Assembly (NCBI GenBank): GCA_016721925.1
Contig: JADKHE010000003.1
Coordinates: 292,531-356,530 of the forward strand
DNA from: Candidatus Skiveiella danica
Lineage (GTDB): Bacteria; Pseudomonadota; Gammaproteobacteria; Burkholderiales; Burkholderiaceae_C
Direction: 5' to 3'
DNA length: 64,000 bases
The notes under the pieces were generated by a model. That model did no database searches. It worked only from the letters and a program-made list of their open reading frames with translations, and had not been told where the DNA came from. The position numbers and the translations under genes were made by a program. Below, piece after piece: positions 32,642 to 41,444 of the stretch; positions within the stretch are counted from its first letter, which is position 1; every line of letters starts with the position of its first letter.

Positions 32642-32689
32642 ATGTCCTGCTCCCCGCATCACCCCGATCAAGAAGGCGCCCACGCATGA
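32642..32689 (+). CDS. Mini-ORF 1 behind the Fur box (15 aa)
   Basis: ATG at 32642 opens a 15-codon ORF, MSCSPHHPDQEGAHA, that ends in TGA overlapping the ATG of the next mini-ORF. It is too short to recognise. It may be a leader peptide, or non-functional, but the exact ATGA coupling and its place directly after the Fur box are suggestive. Confidence 0.3.
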   Translation: MSCSPHHPDQEGAHA

Positions 32690-32760
32690 CCGGCCTCGCC
32701 CTGCTCGGCGGCAGCCTGGTGCTGGTGGCCGCATCCCTGGGTTGGGTGCTGCGGCGCTGA
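32686..32760 (+). CDS. Mini-ORF 2, hydrophobic 24-aa peptide before tonB
   Basis: ATG at 32686 (within ATGA of mini-ORF 1) encodes MTGLALLGGSLVLVAASLGW ending VLRR, a single hydrophobic helix with a positively charged end, as in small membrane proteins. It ends 62 bp before the tonB start chosen here. I know no family for it. Confidence 0.4.
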   Translation: MTGLALLGGSLVLVAASLGWVLRR

Positions 32761-32821
32761 CCCGGCCTGTGCGTGCTGCCCTATGATTTCGTCCCTCCCA
32801 CCGTCCCCCTCGTTGCCCGGC

Positions 32822-33463
32822 ATGAACCGAACCGTCGTGATCGTTGCCAGCGTCGTGCTGCTGCACCTCGGCGCGCTGTGGGCCTTGCACAGTGGCCTGC
32901 TGCGGCGCGTGGTGGAGACCGTCGTGCCCGTCGAGGTGCTGAGCGACCTCATCACCCCTCCGGCGCCGCGCGCGGACGTGCCCCCCGCGCCCGCGCCGGC
33001 CACGCCTGCAGCCCGAACCGCACCGCGCCCGGCGGCAAAGGCGGCCCCGCAGCTGCAGGCCGTGCCCGACAGCCAACCGTCACCCAACGCCCCCGCCGCC
33101 GTGACCGCCCCCCAACCGGCCGCCGCCCCCATCGGTGCGCCCGTCGCGGCCGAGGCGGTGGCGCCTGCCGCGCCGGCGCGGGTGGAGTTGCCCTCGACGG
33201 ATGCGGACTACCTGAACAACCCGCGTCCGGCGTACCCGCCTCTGAGCAAACGCATGGGCGAGCAGGGCAAGGTGGTGGTCCGCGTGCTGATCGGCGCCGA
33301 CGGGCTGCCCCAGAAAGCGGATATCCGAACCTCCAGCGGCTTCGAGCGGCTGGACCAGGCCGCGCTGGCCACGGTGATGAAGTGGCGCTATGTGCCGGGC
33401 AAGCGTGCCGGCGTGCCGGAAGCCATGTGGTTCAACGTTCCGATCAATTTTGTGCTGGAGTAA
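32822..33463 (+). CDS. tonB: TonB energy-transducing protein
   Basis: The roughly 213-residue protein has a N-terminal membrane anchor (TVVIVASVVLLHLGALWAL), a long Pro/Ala-rich periplasmic linker (about 40-130) and a C-terminal TonB domain (PAYPPLSKRMGEQGKVVVRVLIGADG; LDQAALATVMKWRYVPGKRAG). It couples proton-motive force from ExbB-ExbD to outer-membrane receptors. ATG at 32822 (MNRTVVIV) fits the short cytoplasmic tail; an upstream in-frame ATG at 32783 would add 13 residues. It stands directly before exbB. Confidence 0.9.
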   Translation: MNRTVVIVASVVLLHLGALWALHSGLLRRVVETVVPVEVLSDLITPPAPRADVPPAPAPATPAARTAPRPAAKAAPQLQAVPDSQPSPNAPAAVTAPQPAAAPIGAPVAAEAVAPAAPARVELPSTDADYLNNPRPAYPPLSKRMGEQGKVVVRVLIGADGLPQKADIRTSSGFERLDQAALATVMKWRYVPGKRAGVPEAMWFNVPINFVLE

Positions 33464-33470
33464 TCAAGTC

Positions 33471-34202
33471 ATGGAAAGCAAATTCGGCCTCGTCAATGTC
33501 TGGCTCCAGGGCGACTGGGTCACCCGAAGCGTCGCGCTGCTGTTGCTCGGCATGTCGCTGGCGTCGTGGATCGTCATTGTGGTCAAGGCGATCGACCTGT
33601 TTCGCTACCGCCGTCTGGCCGGCGGCGCGGAGCCCTTCTGGCACAGCGCGGACTTTGCCGAAGGCCTGGCCAAGCTCGGGCCGCCCGCCGACAACCCGTT
33701 TCGCCAGCTGGCCGTCGAAGGCCGCGAAGCCGCCGCCCATGTGCGCCACCGCGAGGGCACGGCGCGCACCGAGCTGCATGACGCGCTGGACGTGAGCGAC
33801 TGGGTCACCCGCTGCCTGCGCAACTCCATCGACGACACCACCGCCCGGCTGCAGACGGGCCTGGCGGTGCTGGCCTCGGTGGGCTCCACAGCGCCGTTCG
33901 TGGGCCTGTTCGGCACCGTCTGGGGCATCTACCACGCCCTGATGAGCATCGGCGCCGCCGGCCAGGCAACCATCGACAAGGTGGCCGGCCCGATCGGCGA
34001 GGCGCTGATCATGACGGCGCTCGGCCTGGCGGTGGCCATCCCGGCGGTGCTGGGCTACAACGCGCTGGTGCGCGGCAACAAGCACATCCTGGCCCGGCTC
34101 AACCGCTTCGCCCATGACCTGCACGCCTACCTGGTGACCGGCGCGCGCGTGCACAGCGGCAACGGCGGCGACGGCAAGGTCGTGCCGATGAAGAAGGCCT
34201 GA
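33471..34202 (+). CDS. exbB: TonB-system proton channel subunit ExbB
   Basis: The 243-residue protein has three membrane helices, with ASVGSTAPFVGLFGTVWGIYHALM and PIGEALIMTALGLAVAIPAVLGYNALV as the conserved MotA/TolQ/ExbB segments. It begins 7 bp after the tonB stop. With ExbD it forms the inner-membrane motor for TonB. Confidence 0.95.
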   Translation: MESKFGLVNVWLQGDWVTRSVALLLLGMSLASWIVIVVKAIDLFRYRRLAGGAEPFWHSADFAEGLAKLGPPADNPFRQLAVEGREAAAHVRHREGTARTELHDALDVSDWVTRCLRNSIDDTTARLQTGLAVLASVGSTAPFVGLFGTVWGIYHALMSIGAAGQATIDKVAGPIGEALIMTALGLAVAIPAVLGYNALVRGNKHILARLNRFAHDLHAYLVTGARVHSGNGGDGKVVPMKKA

Positions 34203-34214
34203 CTGGAGCGCGCC

Positions 34215-34621
<407 letters not shown>

Positions 34622-34625
<4 letters not shown>

Positions 34626-34843
34626 GCAGCCCCATGCGGGCGAAACCGATCCTGCAACCTGTTGAACCGCGCCGCACACCGGCTTCGCAGCCGCGACTGT
34701 CGCCGGCGTCCCTGCGCATTGAATCCTTGCCCGTCGAAAGCCAGGCACTGCTGCAAGGACAGCGCACGGTGACCATCAGCCATAACGGAGAGATCGACCG
34801 GCTGCAGGAAACCCGGCTTGGCAAGCGGATCCTGACCAAATAG
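34622..34843 (+). CDS. hemP: Hemin uptake protein HemP
   Basis: The 73-residue protein has the short HemP core (RIESLPVESQALLQGQRTVTISHNGEIDRLQETRLGKRILTK). The GTG start overlaps the exbD stop (GTGA). HemP proteins are small, Fur-controlled, and linked to haem uptake; in Burkholderia a HemP acts as a regulator of haem receptors. This gene fits the same iron-regulated operon. Confidence 0.9.
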
Positions 34844-34982
34844 GCAGACCCGCACGCGCACGGTGGCCATCCCGACGGAGCGTGGTAACCTGCGCCCGTT
34901 TTCCACCCACGCCGCCTGATTTCATGGGTCTGTCGCTCACCGCCTGCCGCGCGCCTTGTCTGACCCATCGGGGGGCCAGCGT

Positions 34983-35735
34983 GTGAGCACGCCGGTGTCG
35001 CCCGGTTTGCTGACGGCTGCACTCGTCGGTGCCTGCCTGCTCCTGTTTTCCATCAGTCTGTGGTCAGCCTGGGTGCTGGCCGGGCGGCGCAGCGCCCTGG
35101 GATTTGCCGCTCTGGCGCTGGCGCTGGGCTGGTTCGCCGAAGAGATGGGCTCGTCGCAGGGCTGGTTCTTCGGCCGCTACCACTACACGACCGTGCTGGG
35201 GCCGGAGTTGGGCAACGTGCCGGTGGCCATCGCGCTGATGTGGTTCGCATTGTGCTGGCTCGGCTATGCCATGGCCAGCCTGATCCTGTGGCGCAAGCCC
35301 GTGTTATGCGCCGCCGGGTGGCCGAGGCGCGCGCTCACCGCATGGCTGGCCGCGATGATCATCACCGCATTTGACCTGGGCGCCGACCCCTACTTCGTCT
35401 TCGTGCTCAAGGCCTGGATCATGCAGAAGACCGACGGTGGCTGGTTCGGTGAAACGCTGCAGGGTTTTGCGGGCTGGATGGTGGTGTCCTTTGCCATTGT
35501 CCTGCTGTTCCAGACCTTGTTTGCGCCGCGCCCGTCTGCCGGCACGGGACTACGGGCCCGGCGGGCGGCGCTGGCGCCCATCGCCGTCTACGCGGCGGGC
35601 ATGGTCTTCCAGATGCTCTTCGGACACCCGATCGAAACCCGCGCCGTGGCCTTCTTCGCGATGGGCCTGCCCACGCTGGTGGCGCTGGCGGCATGGTGGC
35701 AATGGCTGCACCCAGAAAGCGAAACCCCCGCATGA
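34983..35735 (+). CDS. Carotenoid-biosynthesis-like (CruF/DUF422) membrane protein
   Basis: The 250-residue protein has about seven membrane helices and the conserved motif GWFAEEMGSSQGWFFGRYHYT..LGPELGNVPVAIALMWFALCW, which matches the DUF422 family that includes the carotenoid 1',2'-hydratase CruF. GTG 34983 is chosen because GGGGGG sits before it. The substrate here is unknown. The next gene overlaps it by ATGA, so it is translationally coupled to an oxygenase-like gene. Confidence 0.75.
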   Translation: MSTPVSPGLLTAALVGACLLLFSISLWSAWVLAGRRSALGFAALALALGWFAEEMGSSQGWFFGRYHYTTVLGPELGNVPVAIALMWFALCWLGYAMASLILWRKPVLCAAGWPRRALTAWLAAMIITAFDLGADPYFVFVLKAWIMQKTDGGWFGETLQGFAGWMVVSFAIVLLFQTLFAPRPSAGTGLRARRAALAPIAVYAAGMVFQMLFGHPIETRAVAFFAMGLPTLVALAAWWQWLHPESETPA

Positions 35736-37147
35736 GCACCGATGCGTCCCTTGAGGCACTGACCCGCCTGGCTGATCCCCTGGCCGACCGCACCGTGGCC
35801 GCCATCGTCGGCGCGTGGGGCGGCGCTTCACAGCCCGGCACGGACGCCATTGCACGGCTGGCGACAGCAACCCGGCTGATGGCACAGTGGCGCAACAACG
35901 CCAGCCTGGCCGACTGGCAGCCCGCACCCGGCTCGGCCGATCCGGCATTGGTGGAGACCCTGCGCGCGTACCTGCGCGAAGGCTGCCGGTTGCCGGCCTG
36001 GCTGGACCCGGCCCGGGTGGCCCGCGCCGAAACGATCTTCATGCATGAGGGCCCGCTGTCGTGCACCCTGCTGTTCTGCGCCAGCCTGCCCGAGTGTTAT
36101 GTGCCGCCCCAGTTGGCCGAGGTGCTGCACGTGGCGGGGCAGCTCGAGGCGCACACCGAACACCGCATCCGCCAGACCGCCGCGATGGTGTTCCCGGTCA
36201 TGCTCAAGGGAGGCCTGACCGATCCGGCCGGCAGCGGCATCGCCCAGGTGCTGAAAGTGCGGCTGATCCACGCCACGATCCGTCACCTGATCCTGCACGG
36301 CGATCCCGAACAGATGCCCGGCGCCGTGGCGGCGCAGCCCCCGGCAGGGCCTTCGGCGGGTGGACATGGCGCGCTGTACCAAGCCCTGCTGGCCCACGGC
36401 TGGGACATCGGGGCCCGCGGCCTGCCCTGCAACCAGTTCGAACTGGCCTACACCCTGCTGACCTTCCACTACGTCTTTCTGCGTGGCATGCGGACGCTGG
36501 GGCTGGGCCTGGCCCCAGCCGACGAAGACGCCTTTCTCCACGCCTGGAACGTGGTGGGTCACGTGCTGGGCGTGCGCGACGACCTGCTGCCAGCGAGCTT
36601 TGACGACGCCGCCGCCAGCTTCGAGCGAATGCAGGCGTTCGGTCGCGCGCAGACGGCTGCACCCGATGCGCGGCCCGGCCTCGGGCAGGCCCTGATGCAG
36701 GCCATGGCGCAGGCGATCCGCCTGCCCGTCATCCGTGTCATACCGGTTCCGCTGTGCCAGTGGCTGATCGGACCGGCCAGTGCAAGGGACATCGGCATTG
36801 GCGGGGCGGTGCCCTGGCCGACCCGGCTCGCCTTCGGGATCGGCCGGTTTCTGTCGCTGTCGCTGGACCGGCTGGTGCGGCGCTTCAGGCCGAACTTTTC
36901 GCTGTCTCGCATGTTGGTGCGCGTGGTGGGCTACCACCTGCTGAAGCGCTTCCTGCTGGACCAGACCCGGCCGCTGGGCTTGCCGGAGCAGGTGTTGGAC
37001 CCGATGCGCGTCACCGTGGCCGCATGGCATGATGAGCCCCGTGCGCCCGCCTGGCTCAACCGGGTGGAAGACCGATGGACCACGACCGGCCCCTGGCTGG
37101 CTGGCGGCGGTCCAGGCGACATGAACAACCGTCGTCCAGGAGTCTGA
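35732..37147 (+). CDS. MpaB/Lcp-type oxygenase-like protein (DUF2236)
   Basis: The 471-residue protein has the DUF2236 core (residues about 95-320), the family that includes the rubber oxygenase Lcp and MpaB. The segments HRIRQTAAMVFPVM (R147, T149) and KVRLIHATIRHLIL (H180, R184) match the part of Lcp where a histidine binds haem b, so H180 may be the axial ligand. Lcp cleaves polyisoprene; the reaction here is unknown. No signal peptide is obvious. The ATG overlaps the CruF-like gene's stop (ATGA), and the 7TM receptor gene starts one base after its stop, so the three form an operon. Confidence 0.75.
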   Translation: MSTDASLEALTRLADPLADRTVAAIVGAWGGASQPGTDAIARLATATRLMAQWRNNASLADWQPAPGSADPALVETLRAYLREGCRLPAWLDPARVARAETIFMHEGPLSCTLLFCASLPECYVPPQLAEVLHVAGQLEAHTEHRIRQTAAMVFPVMLKGGLTDPAGSGIAQVLKVRLIHATIRHLILHGDPEQMPGAVAAQPPAGPSAGGHGALYQALLAHGWDIGARGLPCNQFELAYTLLTFHYVFLRGMRTLGLGLAPADEDAFLHAWNVVGHVLGVRDDLLPASFDDAAASFERMQAFGRAQTAAPDARPGLGQALMQAMAQAIRLPVIRVIPVPLCQWLIGPASARDIGIGGAVPWPTRLAFGIGRFLSLSLDRLVRRFRPNFSLSRMLVRVVGYHLLKRFLLDQTRPLGLPEQVLDPMRVTVAAWHDEPRAPAWLNRVEDRWTTTGPWLAGGGPGDMNNRRPGV

Positions 37148-37148
37148 A

Positions 37149-38906
37149 ATGCGGGTGAAATCCAGGTGGACTTGCGCATGGAGCTGGCTCGCCAGTGTGG
37201 TGCTGGCGCTTGGGCTCTCAGGGACGACCACCTGGGCGGCCAGCTCGGGCGACTTCGTCACCACGGACACCCGTTTCTGGGTCGACACCACCGGGCGCGC
37301 GACCATCGAGGACGTCGCGCGCGTGCCGGCGGACGCGATTCAGGCCCTCGAGCGCCCGCGCTCGTTCGAGATCGATCGTGGCGCGCTCTGGCTGCGCTAC
37401 CCCCTGCCGGCGCTCGACCCCGCCCGACGCTGGTACCTTGTCCTCGAGGGCGGCGCGTTCACCAATCGCGCCACGCTGTACACCCCGACTGCAGACGGCC
37501 AATGGCGGCCGCAGGAGGCCGGCGACCACCTGCCTGTGTCCTCATGGTCGCACCCCGACCGCATGCCCGTATTCACGTTGGAGGGCAGCGCCGGCACGGT
37601 GGTCTGGTTGCGCCTGGAAAACCACCCGGCACCGCTGAGTCCGAGCCTGCGCCTGCAGGACGAACGGGACCTTCAACTCGCCCGCGACCGCTCGTTGCTG
37701 TCCCTGGGCATCTATCTCGGCTTTGGTCTGCTGGTGCTGTTTCTGGGCTGGGTCCATGTGCGGCTGTACGGCGACCGCGTGTTCCTGGCCTACGTCGCCT
37801 ATGTCACCTGCATGCTGGGTTTCCAGATCGCCTTCACCGGCCTGGGCGGCCTCTTCTTCTGGCCGAACCTGCCGCGCTGGAACGACGCGGCGCCCGCGCT
37901 GTTCATGCTCTGGCTCACCGGCGCGGGGATCTGGTTCGTGCGCGAGGTCAGCGCGCTCTCAAGACACAGCCCGCGTTTATACCGGCTGGCCACGGTATGG
38001 TCCCTGTTCGGCTTCACCTATCCGATTCTCTATTTCTTCTTCCTCAGCCCGGCTGCCTTCAAGCTGCTGAACCTGTATGGTCTGCTGTCGGTTCTGCTGA
38101 GCTTCGCTCTGTGCATCTGGGCCTGGCGCAAAGGCGAGATCTATGCGGGCTGGATCGCGCTGGGCTTCATGCCGCTGCACCTGGCCTACCCGTTTCCGGC
38201 GTTGCGCAGCGCCGGCGTCCTGCCGGACAGCTGGGCCACGCAATACGCCGTGCTGATCGGCTCGGCGCTGGAAATTCCGCTGCTGCTCTACATCCTGCAC
38301 CGGCGCGCCAAGGACTTCAACGAGAACCGCGCGCGCATGCGCGTCATCGACAGCACCGATCCGCTCACCGGCCTGACCGCGCTGCCCGTGCTGCTGGTGC
38401 GCCTGCACGATGCCATTCGCCGCGCACGACGCAGCCGCCAGGAGTGTGCGCTGGTGCTCGTGGAACTGTCGAACCACGCCGAAATCGTCGCGGCAGAGGG
38501 CCGGCTGATGGGCGATCGCGCCCTGGTCGTGGCGGCGTCGCAACTGTCGTCGGTGGTGCGCGACATCGACACCGTCTGCCGGGTGTCCAACACACGTTTC
38601 GCGCTGCTGATCGAAGCGCCTTATCGCAGTGCCCTGCTGGCGGTGCTCGCGCAGCACATCATCGCCAAGGGCCTCGCCGGTGCGCATCCGGTTCCCCTGC
38701 ACCTGTCACCCCGTTTTCGGGTGGTGACGCTCGCACTGCCCGACCGCTCAGGCTCGGCGCCCATCGCGGAAGAGATGGATGTCGAGCAGATGCTGCAACG
38801 GCTGCACCGCGCGCTCGACCGTCTGGAGCCGAAAAAAGTGGTGTTGCACCTGCCGCTGCCGACCCCTGCGCCAGCGCCTGCCGCCGCATCCGCGCAGACC
38901 GCCTGA
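37149..38906 (+). CDS. 7TM-DISM receptor with degenerate GGDEF domain
   Basis: The 585-residue protein has a signal peptide, a periplasmic 7TMR-DISM sensing domain (about 35-175), seven membrane helices (about 180-390) and a C-terminal GGDEF-like domain (about 400-560; IDSTDPLTGLTALPVLLVRLHDAI). At the catalytic site it has VSNTRFALLIE in place of GG[D/E]EF, so it cannot make c-di-GMP and may bind or sense instead. It is likely co-transcribed with the oxygenase-like gene. The Pro/Ala-rich tail is disordered. Confidence 0.85.
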   Translation: MRVKSRWTCAWSWLASVVLALGLSGTTTWAASSGDFVTTDTRFWVDTTGRATIEDVARVPADAIQALERPRSFEIDRGALWLRYPLPALDPARRWYLVLEGGAFTNRATLYTPTADGQWRPQEAGDHLPVSSWSHPDRMPVFTLEGSAGTVVWLRLENHPAPLSPSLRLQDERDLQLARDRSLLSLGIYLGFGLLVLFLGWVHVRLYGDRVFLAYVAYVTCMLGFQIAFTGLGGLFFWPNLPRWNDAAPALFMLWLTGAGIWFVREVSALSRHSPRLYRLATVWSLFGFTYPILYFFFLSPAAFKLLNLYGLLSVLLSFALCIWAWRKGEIYAGWIALGFMPLHLAYPFPALRSAGVLPDSWATQYAVLIGSALEIPLLLYILHRRAKDFNENRARMRVIDSTDPLTGLTALPVLLVRLHDAIRRARRSRQECALVLVELSNHAEIVAAEGRLMGDRALVVAASQLSSVVRDIDTVCRVSNTRFALLIEAPYRSALLAVLAQHIIAKGLAGAHPVPLHLSPRFRVVTLALPDRSGSAPIAEEMDVEQMLQRLHRALDRLEPKKVVLHLPLPTPAPAPAAASAQTA

Positions 38907-38965
38907 CGGTTTCCGCGCCGGCGCTGGCGACCCCAACGCAGGCGGCCGGGCGCCCGAAGGCGCAA

Positions 38966-39373
38966 TTACAGGCCGAGCGCCGCGATGCCGGCCTTGGCGA
39001 TCTGCGCGTCCTCAGTGGATTTCACGCCGCTCACGCCCACCGCGCCCAGGCACTGGCCGTCCTTCATGATCGGCACGCCGCCTTCGAGCAGGCCCTTGAG
39101 GTCCGGCGCGCTCAGGAACGACACGCGCCCGCCGTTGATCATGTCCTCATAGACCTTGCTTTCCCGCTGGCCCATGGCGGCCGTGTTGGCTTTGGCGGGT
39201 GCGATGTGCGCGGAAATCGGCGCGGCGCCGTCCAGGCGCTGAAGGTGCAGCAGGTGACCGCCGCCGTCCACGATGGCGATGGTCACGGCCCAGTTGTTCT
39301 TCAGCGCTTCAGCCTCGGCTGCCGCGGCGATGGCCTTGATATCGGCGGATTCCAGTACGTAGGTGTTTTTCAT
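38966..39373 (-). CDS. GlcG/HbpS-family protein
   Basis: The 135-residue protein has the family core: AAAAEAEALKNNWAVTIAIVDGGGHLLHLQRLDGA and GGVPIMKDGQCLGAVGVSG. The fold binds haem in HbpS and is found next to glycolate oxidase genes as GlcG; the role in this gene is unknown. It starts at 39373 (MKNTYVLESADIKAI). It is convergent with the 7TM receptor gene and divergent from the yccA-like gene. Confidence 0.85.
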   Translation of the reverse strand: MKNTYVLESADIKAIAAAAEAEALKNNWAVTIAIVDGGGHLLHLQRLDGAAPISAHIAPAKANTAAMGQRESKVYEDMINGGRVSFLSAPDLKGLLEGGVPIMKDGQCLGAVGVSGVKSTEDAQIAKAGIAALGL

Positions 39374-39574
39374 GGGATGCTTTCCATCTGACGGTTGGGA
39401 AAAGCCACGAGCATAGCCGCGCAAGCCCCGCGCACTACCCCCACGCAGGGCAAAACGGTCCTGACCCGCAATTCCACACAGCTTCAAGGATTCCCCTGAA
39501 GGAACTTCGTCGCGTCCAGCGGCTCAACTACACTACGCCCGCTGCATGGTGCAGCCCATCAAGGAGTCAGATTC

Positions 39575-40276
39575 ATGAACGATCGCGTGCAAACCATTGA
39601 CCAAGGTGCAGGCTACGGCCCGATCGCCTCGCAAGGCGAACGCAACCGTGTCCTGCGCAACACCTACTGGCTGCTGGCGCTGAGCCTGTTGCCCACCGTG
39701 CTGGGCGCCTGGCTGGGCGTGGCCACGGGCATCACCAAGTCCCTGAGCGGCGGCGTCGGCCTGATCGTGTTCCTCGGCGGCGCGTTCGGCTTCATCTACG
39801 CCATCAACAAGACCAAGAATTCCGCCGCCGGCGTGCCGGTGCTGCTGGCCTTCACCTTCTTCATGGGCCTGATGCTCTCGCGCATGATCGCCATGGTGCT
39901 GGGCTTCAAGAACGGCCCGGACCTGATCATGACGGCCTTCGGCGGCACCGCCGGCGTGTTCTTCGTGATGGCCAGCCTGTCCAGCGTCATCAAGCGCGAC
40001 CTGTCGGGCATGGGCAAGTGGCTGTTCGTCGGCGCGCTGATCATCATCGCCGGCGGCATCATCAACGTGTTCGTCGGCTCCACCGCCGGCATGATGGTGA
40101 TTTCGGTCATGGCCATCGGCATCTTCAGCGCCTACATGCTGTACGACCTGAAGCAGATCGTGGACGGCGGCGAGACCAACTACATCAGCGCCACGCTGGC
40201 CCTGTACCTGGACATCATCAACGTGTTCCAGAGCCTGCTGGCCCTGCTGGGCATCATGGGCGGCGAGCGCGACTGA
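39575..40276 (+). CDS. Bax inhibitor-1/YccA-family membrane protein
   Basis: The 233-residue protein has seven membrane helices and ends ETNYISATLALYLDIINVFQSLLALLGIMGGERD, the YccA/BI-1 signature with the conserved LYLDIINVF. E. coli YccA modulates FtsH; some relatives are pH-sensitive calcium leak channels. An SD-like AAGGAG lies upstream of the ATG. A strong terminator follows. Confidence 0.92.
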   Translation: MNDRVQTIDQGAGYGPIASQGERNRVLRNTYWLLALSLLPTVLGAWLGVATGITKSLSGGVGLIVFLGGAFGFIYAINKTKNSAAGVPVLLAFTFFMGLMLSRMIAMVLGFKNGPDLIMTAFGGTAGVFFVMASLSSVIKRDLSGMGKWLFVGALIIIAGGIINVFVGSTAGMMVISVMAIGIFSAYMLYDLKQIVDGGETNYISATLALYLDIINVFQSLLALLGIMGGERD

Positions 40277-40299
40277 CGTCACATCCCGCTGCCGCGCAG

Positions 40300-40325
40300 A
40301 AAAAGGGCCCTTCGGGGCCCTTTTT
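40300..40325 (+). terminator. Rho-independent terminator after the yccA-like gene
   Basis: AAAAAGGGCCC, a TTCG loop and GGGCCCTTTTT make a stable tetraloop hairpin with T-run. It is symmetric and could work in both directions. Confidence 0.88.
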
Positions 40326-40419
40326 GCTGGTGACCGCCGACCTGCTCGCGCGCGAAGCAATGCCGATTCGGGCCACAATCGCCGTGTTGACTGCACCCTT
40401 CGCTTTCCTAGGAGAACCC

Positions 40420-40746
40420 ATGCGCCGCCTTGCCTTGATTCCCGTTGCACTGGCCTTTTGCTGCATCGCCTTTGCCCAAGGTGATGGCGCCTATCAACAG
40501 TGGGAGCGAGAACAGCCGACCGTGCCTTGCCAGGCCCGGCGTGGCGCAGGACCGGACCAATCCCTCGCCGTCGGAACCACGCTGCCCAAAGCCTATCGCG
40601 GCAACCAGGTGGTGGTGACCGACTGGAACGCCCACAAGCTCAGCAAACCCACCTGGGGCGCCCAATGGATCCAGGTGGGCGCCGATTACGTGCTGGTGGA
40701 GCCCCTCACCCACCGCATCCGCGCGATCAAGTTCTACGGTTGCTGA
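40420..40746 (+). CDS. RcnB-family secreted protein
   Basis: The 108-residue protein has a signal peptide (LALIPVALAFCCIAFA, cut after AFA-Q) and the RcnB-type core: YRGNQVVVTDWNAHKLSKP and WIQVGADYVLVEPLTHRI. RcnB is a periplasmic protein for Ni/Co balance in E. coli, but many members have other roles. AGGAG precedes the ATG at 40420. Confidence 0.8.
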   Translation: MRRLALIPVALAFCCIAFAQGDGAYQQWEREQPTVPCQARRGAGPDQSLAVGTTLPKAYRGNQVVVTDWNAHKLSKPTWGAQWIQVGADYVLVEPLTHRIRAIKFYGC

Positions 40747-40804
40747 TTCGCTCGCCGATCACCGCTTGCGCCGGGCTGCTTCCTGCGCGTAAGGGCCTCG
40801 CGTC

Positions 40805-41194
40805 ATGACTGACACCCGCAAGCGCCCTTCGCTGCGCCAGGCCTTGCTGGTGGCTGCTGGCCTCCTCGCGCTGGGCCTCGGGCTGATGGGCGTCGTGTTG
40901 CCCGGCCTGCCCACCACGCCCTTCGTGCTGCTGGCCGCTGCGTGCTTTGCGCGGGCCTCACCGCGACTGCACCGCTGGCTCACGCAGCATCGCTTCCTCG
41001 GCCCCATGGTGCGCGACTGGGAGGCCCACCGCGCCCTTCCCCTGCGGATCAAGTGGATTTCGACCACGCTGATGCTGACCATGGTGGCGCTGTCCGCCTG
41101 GCAATTCATGGGCCGGCCGTGGCTGCAGGCCCTGCTGATCGCACTGGGCCTGATCGGCGCCTGGGTGGTCTGGCGCATTCCGACGCGGCGCTGA
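40805..41194 (+). CDS. YbaN-family (DUF454) inner-membrane protein
   Basis: The 129-residue protein has the DUF454 pattern: GLGLMGVVLPGLPTTPFVLLAAACFARASPRLHRWL and the basic RALPLRIKW after it, with about three membrane helices. Function is unknown. It follows the RcnB-like gene by 58 bp and is followed by a repeat copy. Confidence 0.88.
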   Translation: MTDTRKRPSLRQALLVAAGLLALGLGLMGVVLPGLPTTPFVLLAAACFARASPRLHRWLTQHRFLGPMVRDWEAHRALPLRIKWISTTLMLTMVALSAWQFMGRPWLQALLIALGLIGAWVVWRIPTRR

Positions 41195-41263
41195 GCTGAA
41201 GTGGCAACGGGCCTCGCCGGGTGGCGTGCCCCCCCCGGATCTGTTTCGCCCGCCTGCAATCTT

Positions 41264-41310
41264 CCTATTTCAATAGCAAACTATGACCATTCCACGCTGG
41301 GCGCCGGCGG
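41264..41310 (+). repeat. Intergenic repeat family copy 7 (partial)
   Basis: It reads TTTCAATAGCAAACTATGACC, ATTCCACGCTGGGCG. The usual GGC and T-run end is missing here; a stretch at 41400-41430 (ATAGCGCC...CTTGAAATATC) resembles a displaced tail. Confidence 0.6.
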
Positions 41311-41444
41311 TTGGTGCCGCAGGCGCCACACGGGCCCGGAGGCGGGGAGTTAACCCGGTAGCGCCCCCCATTGGGGGTGCTTTGGAATTTGAGGGGGCCA
41401 TGGATAGCGCCAAAAAGCTTGAAATATCTCCGGATTCGCCCTTT

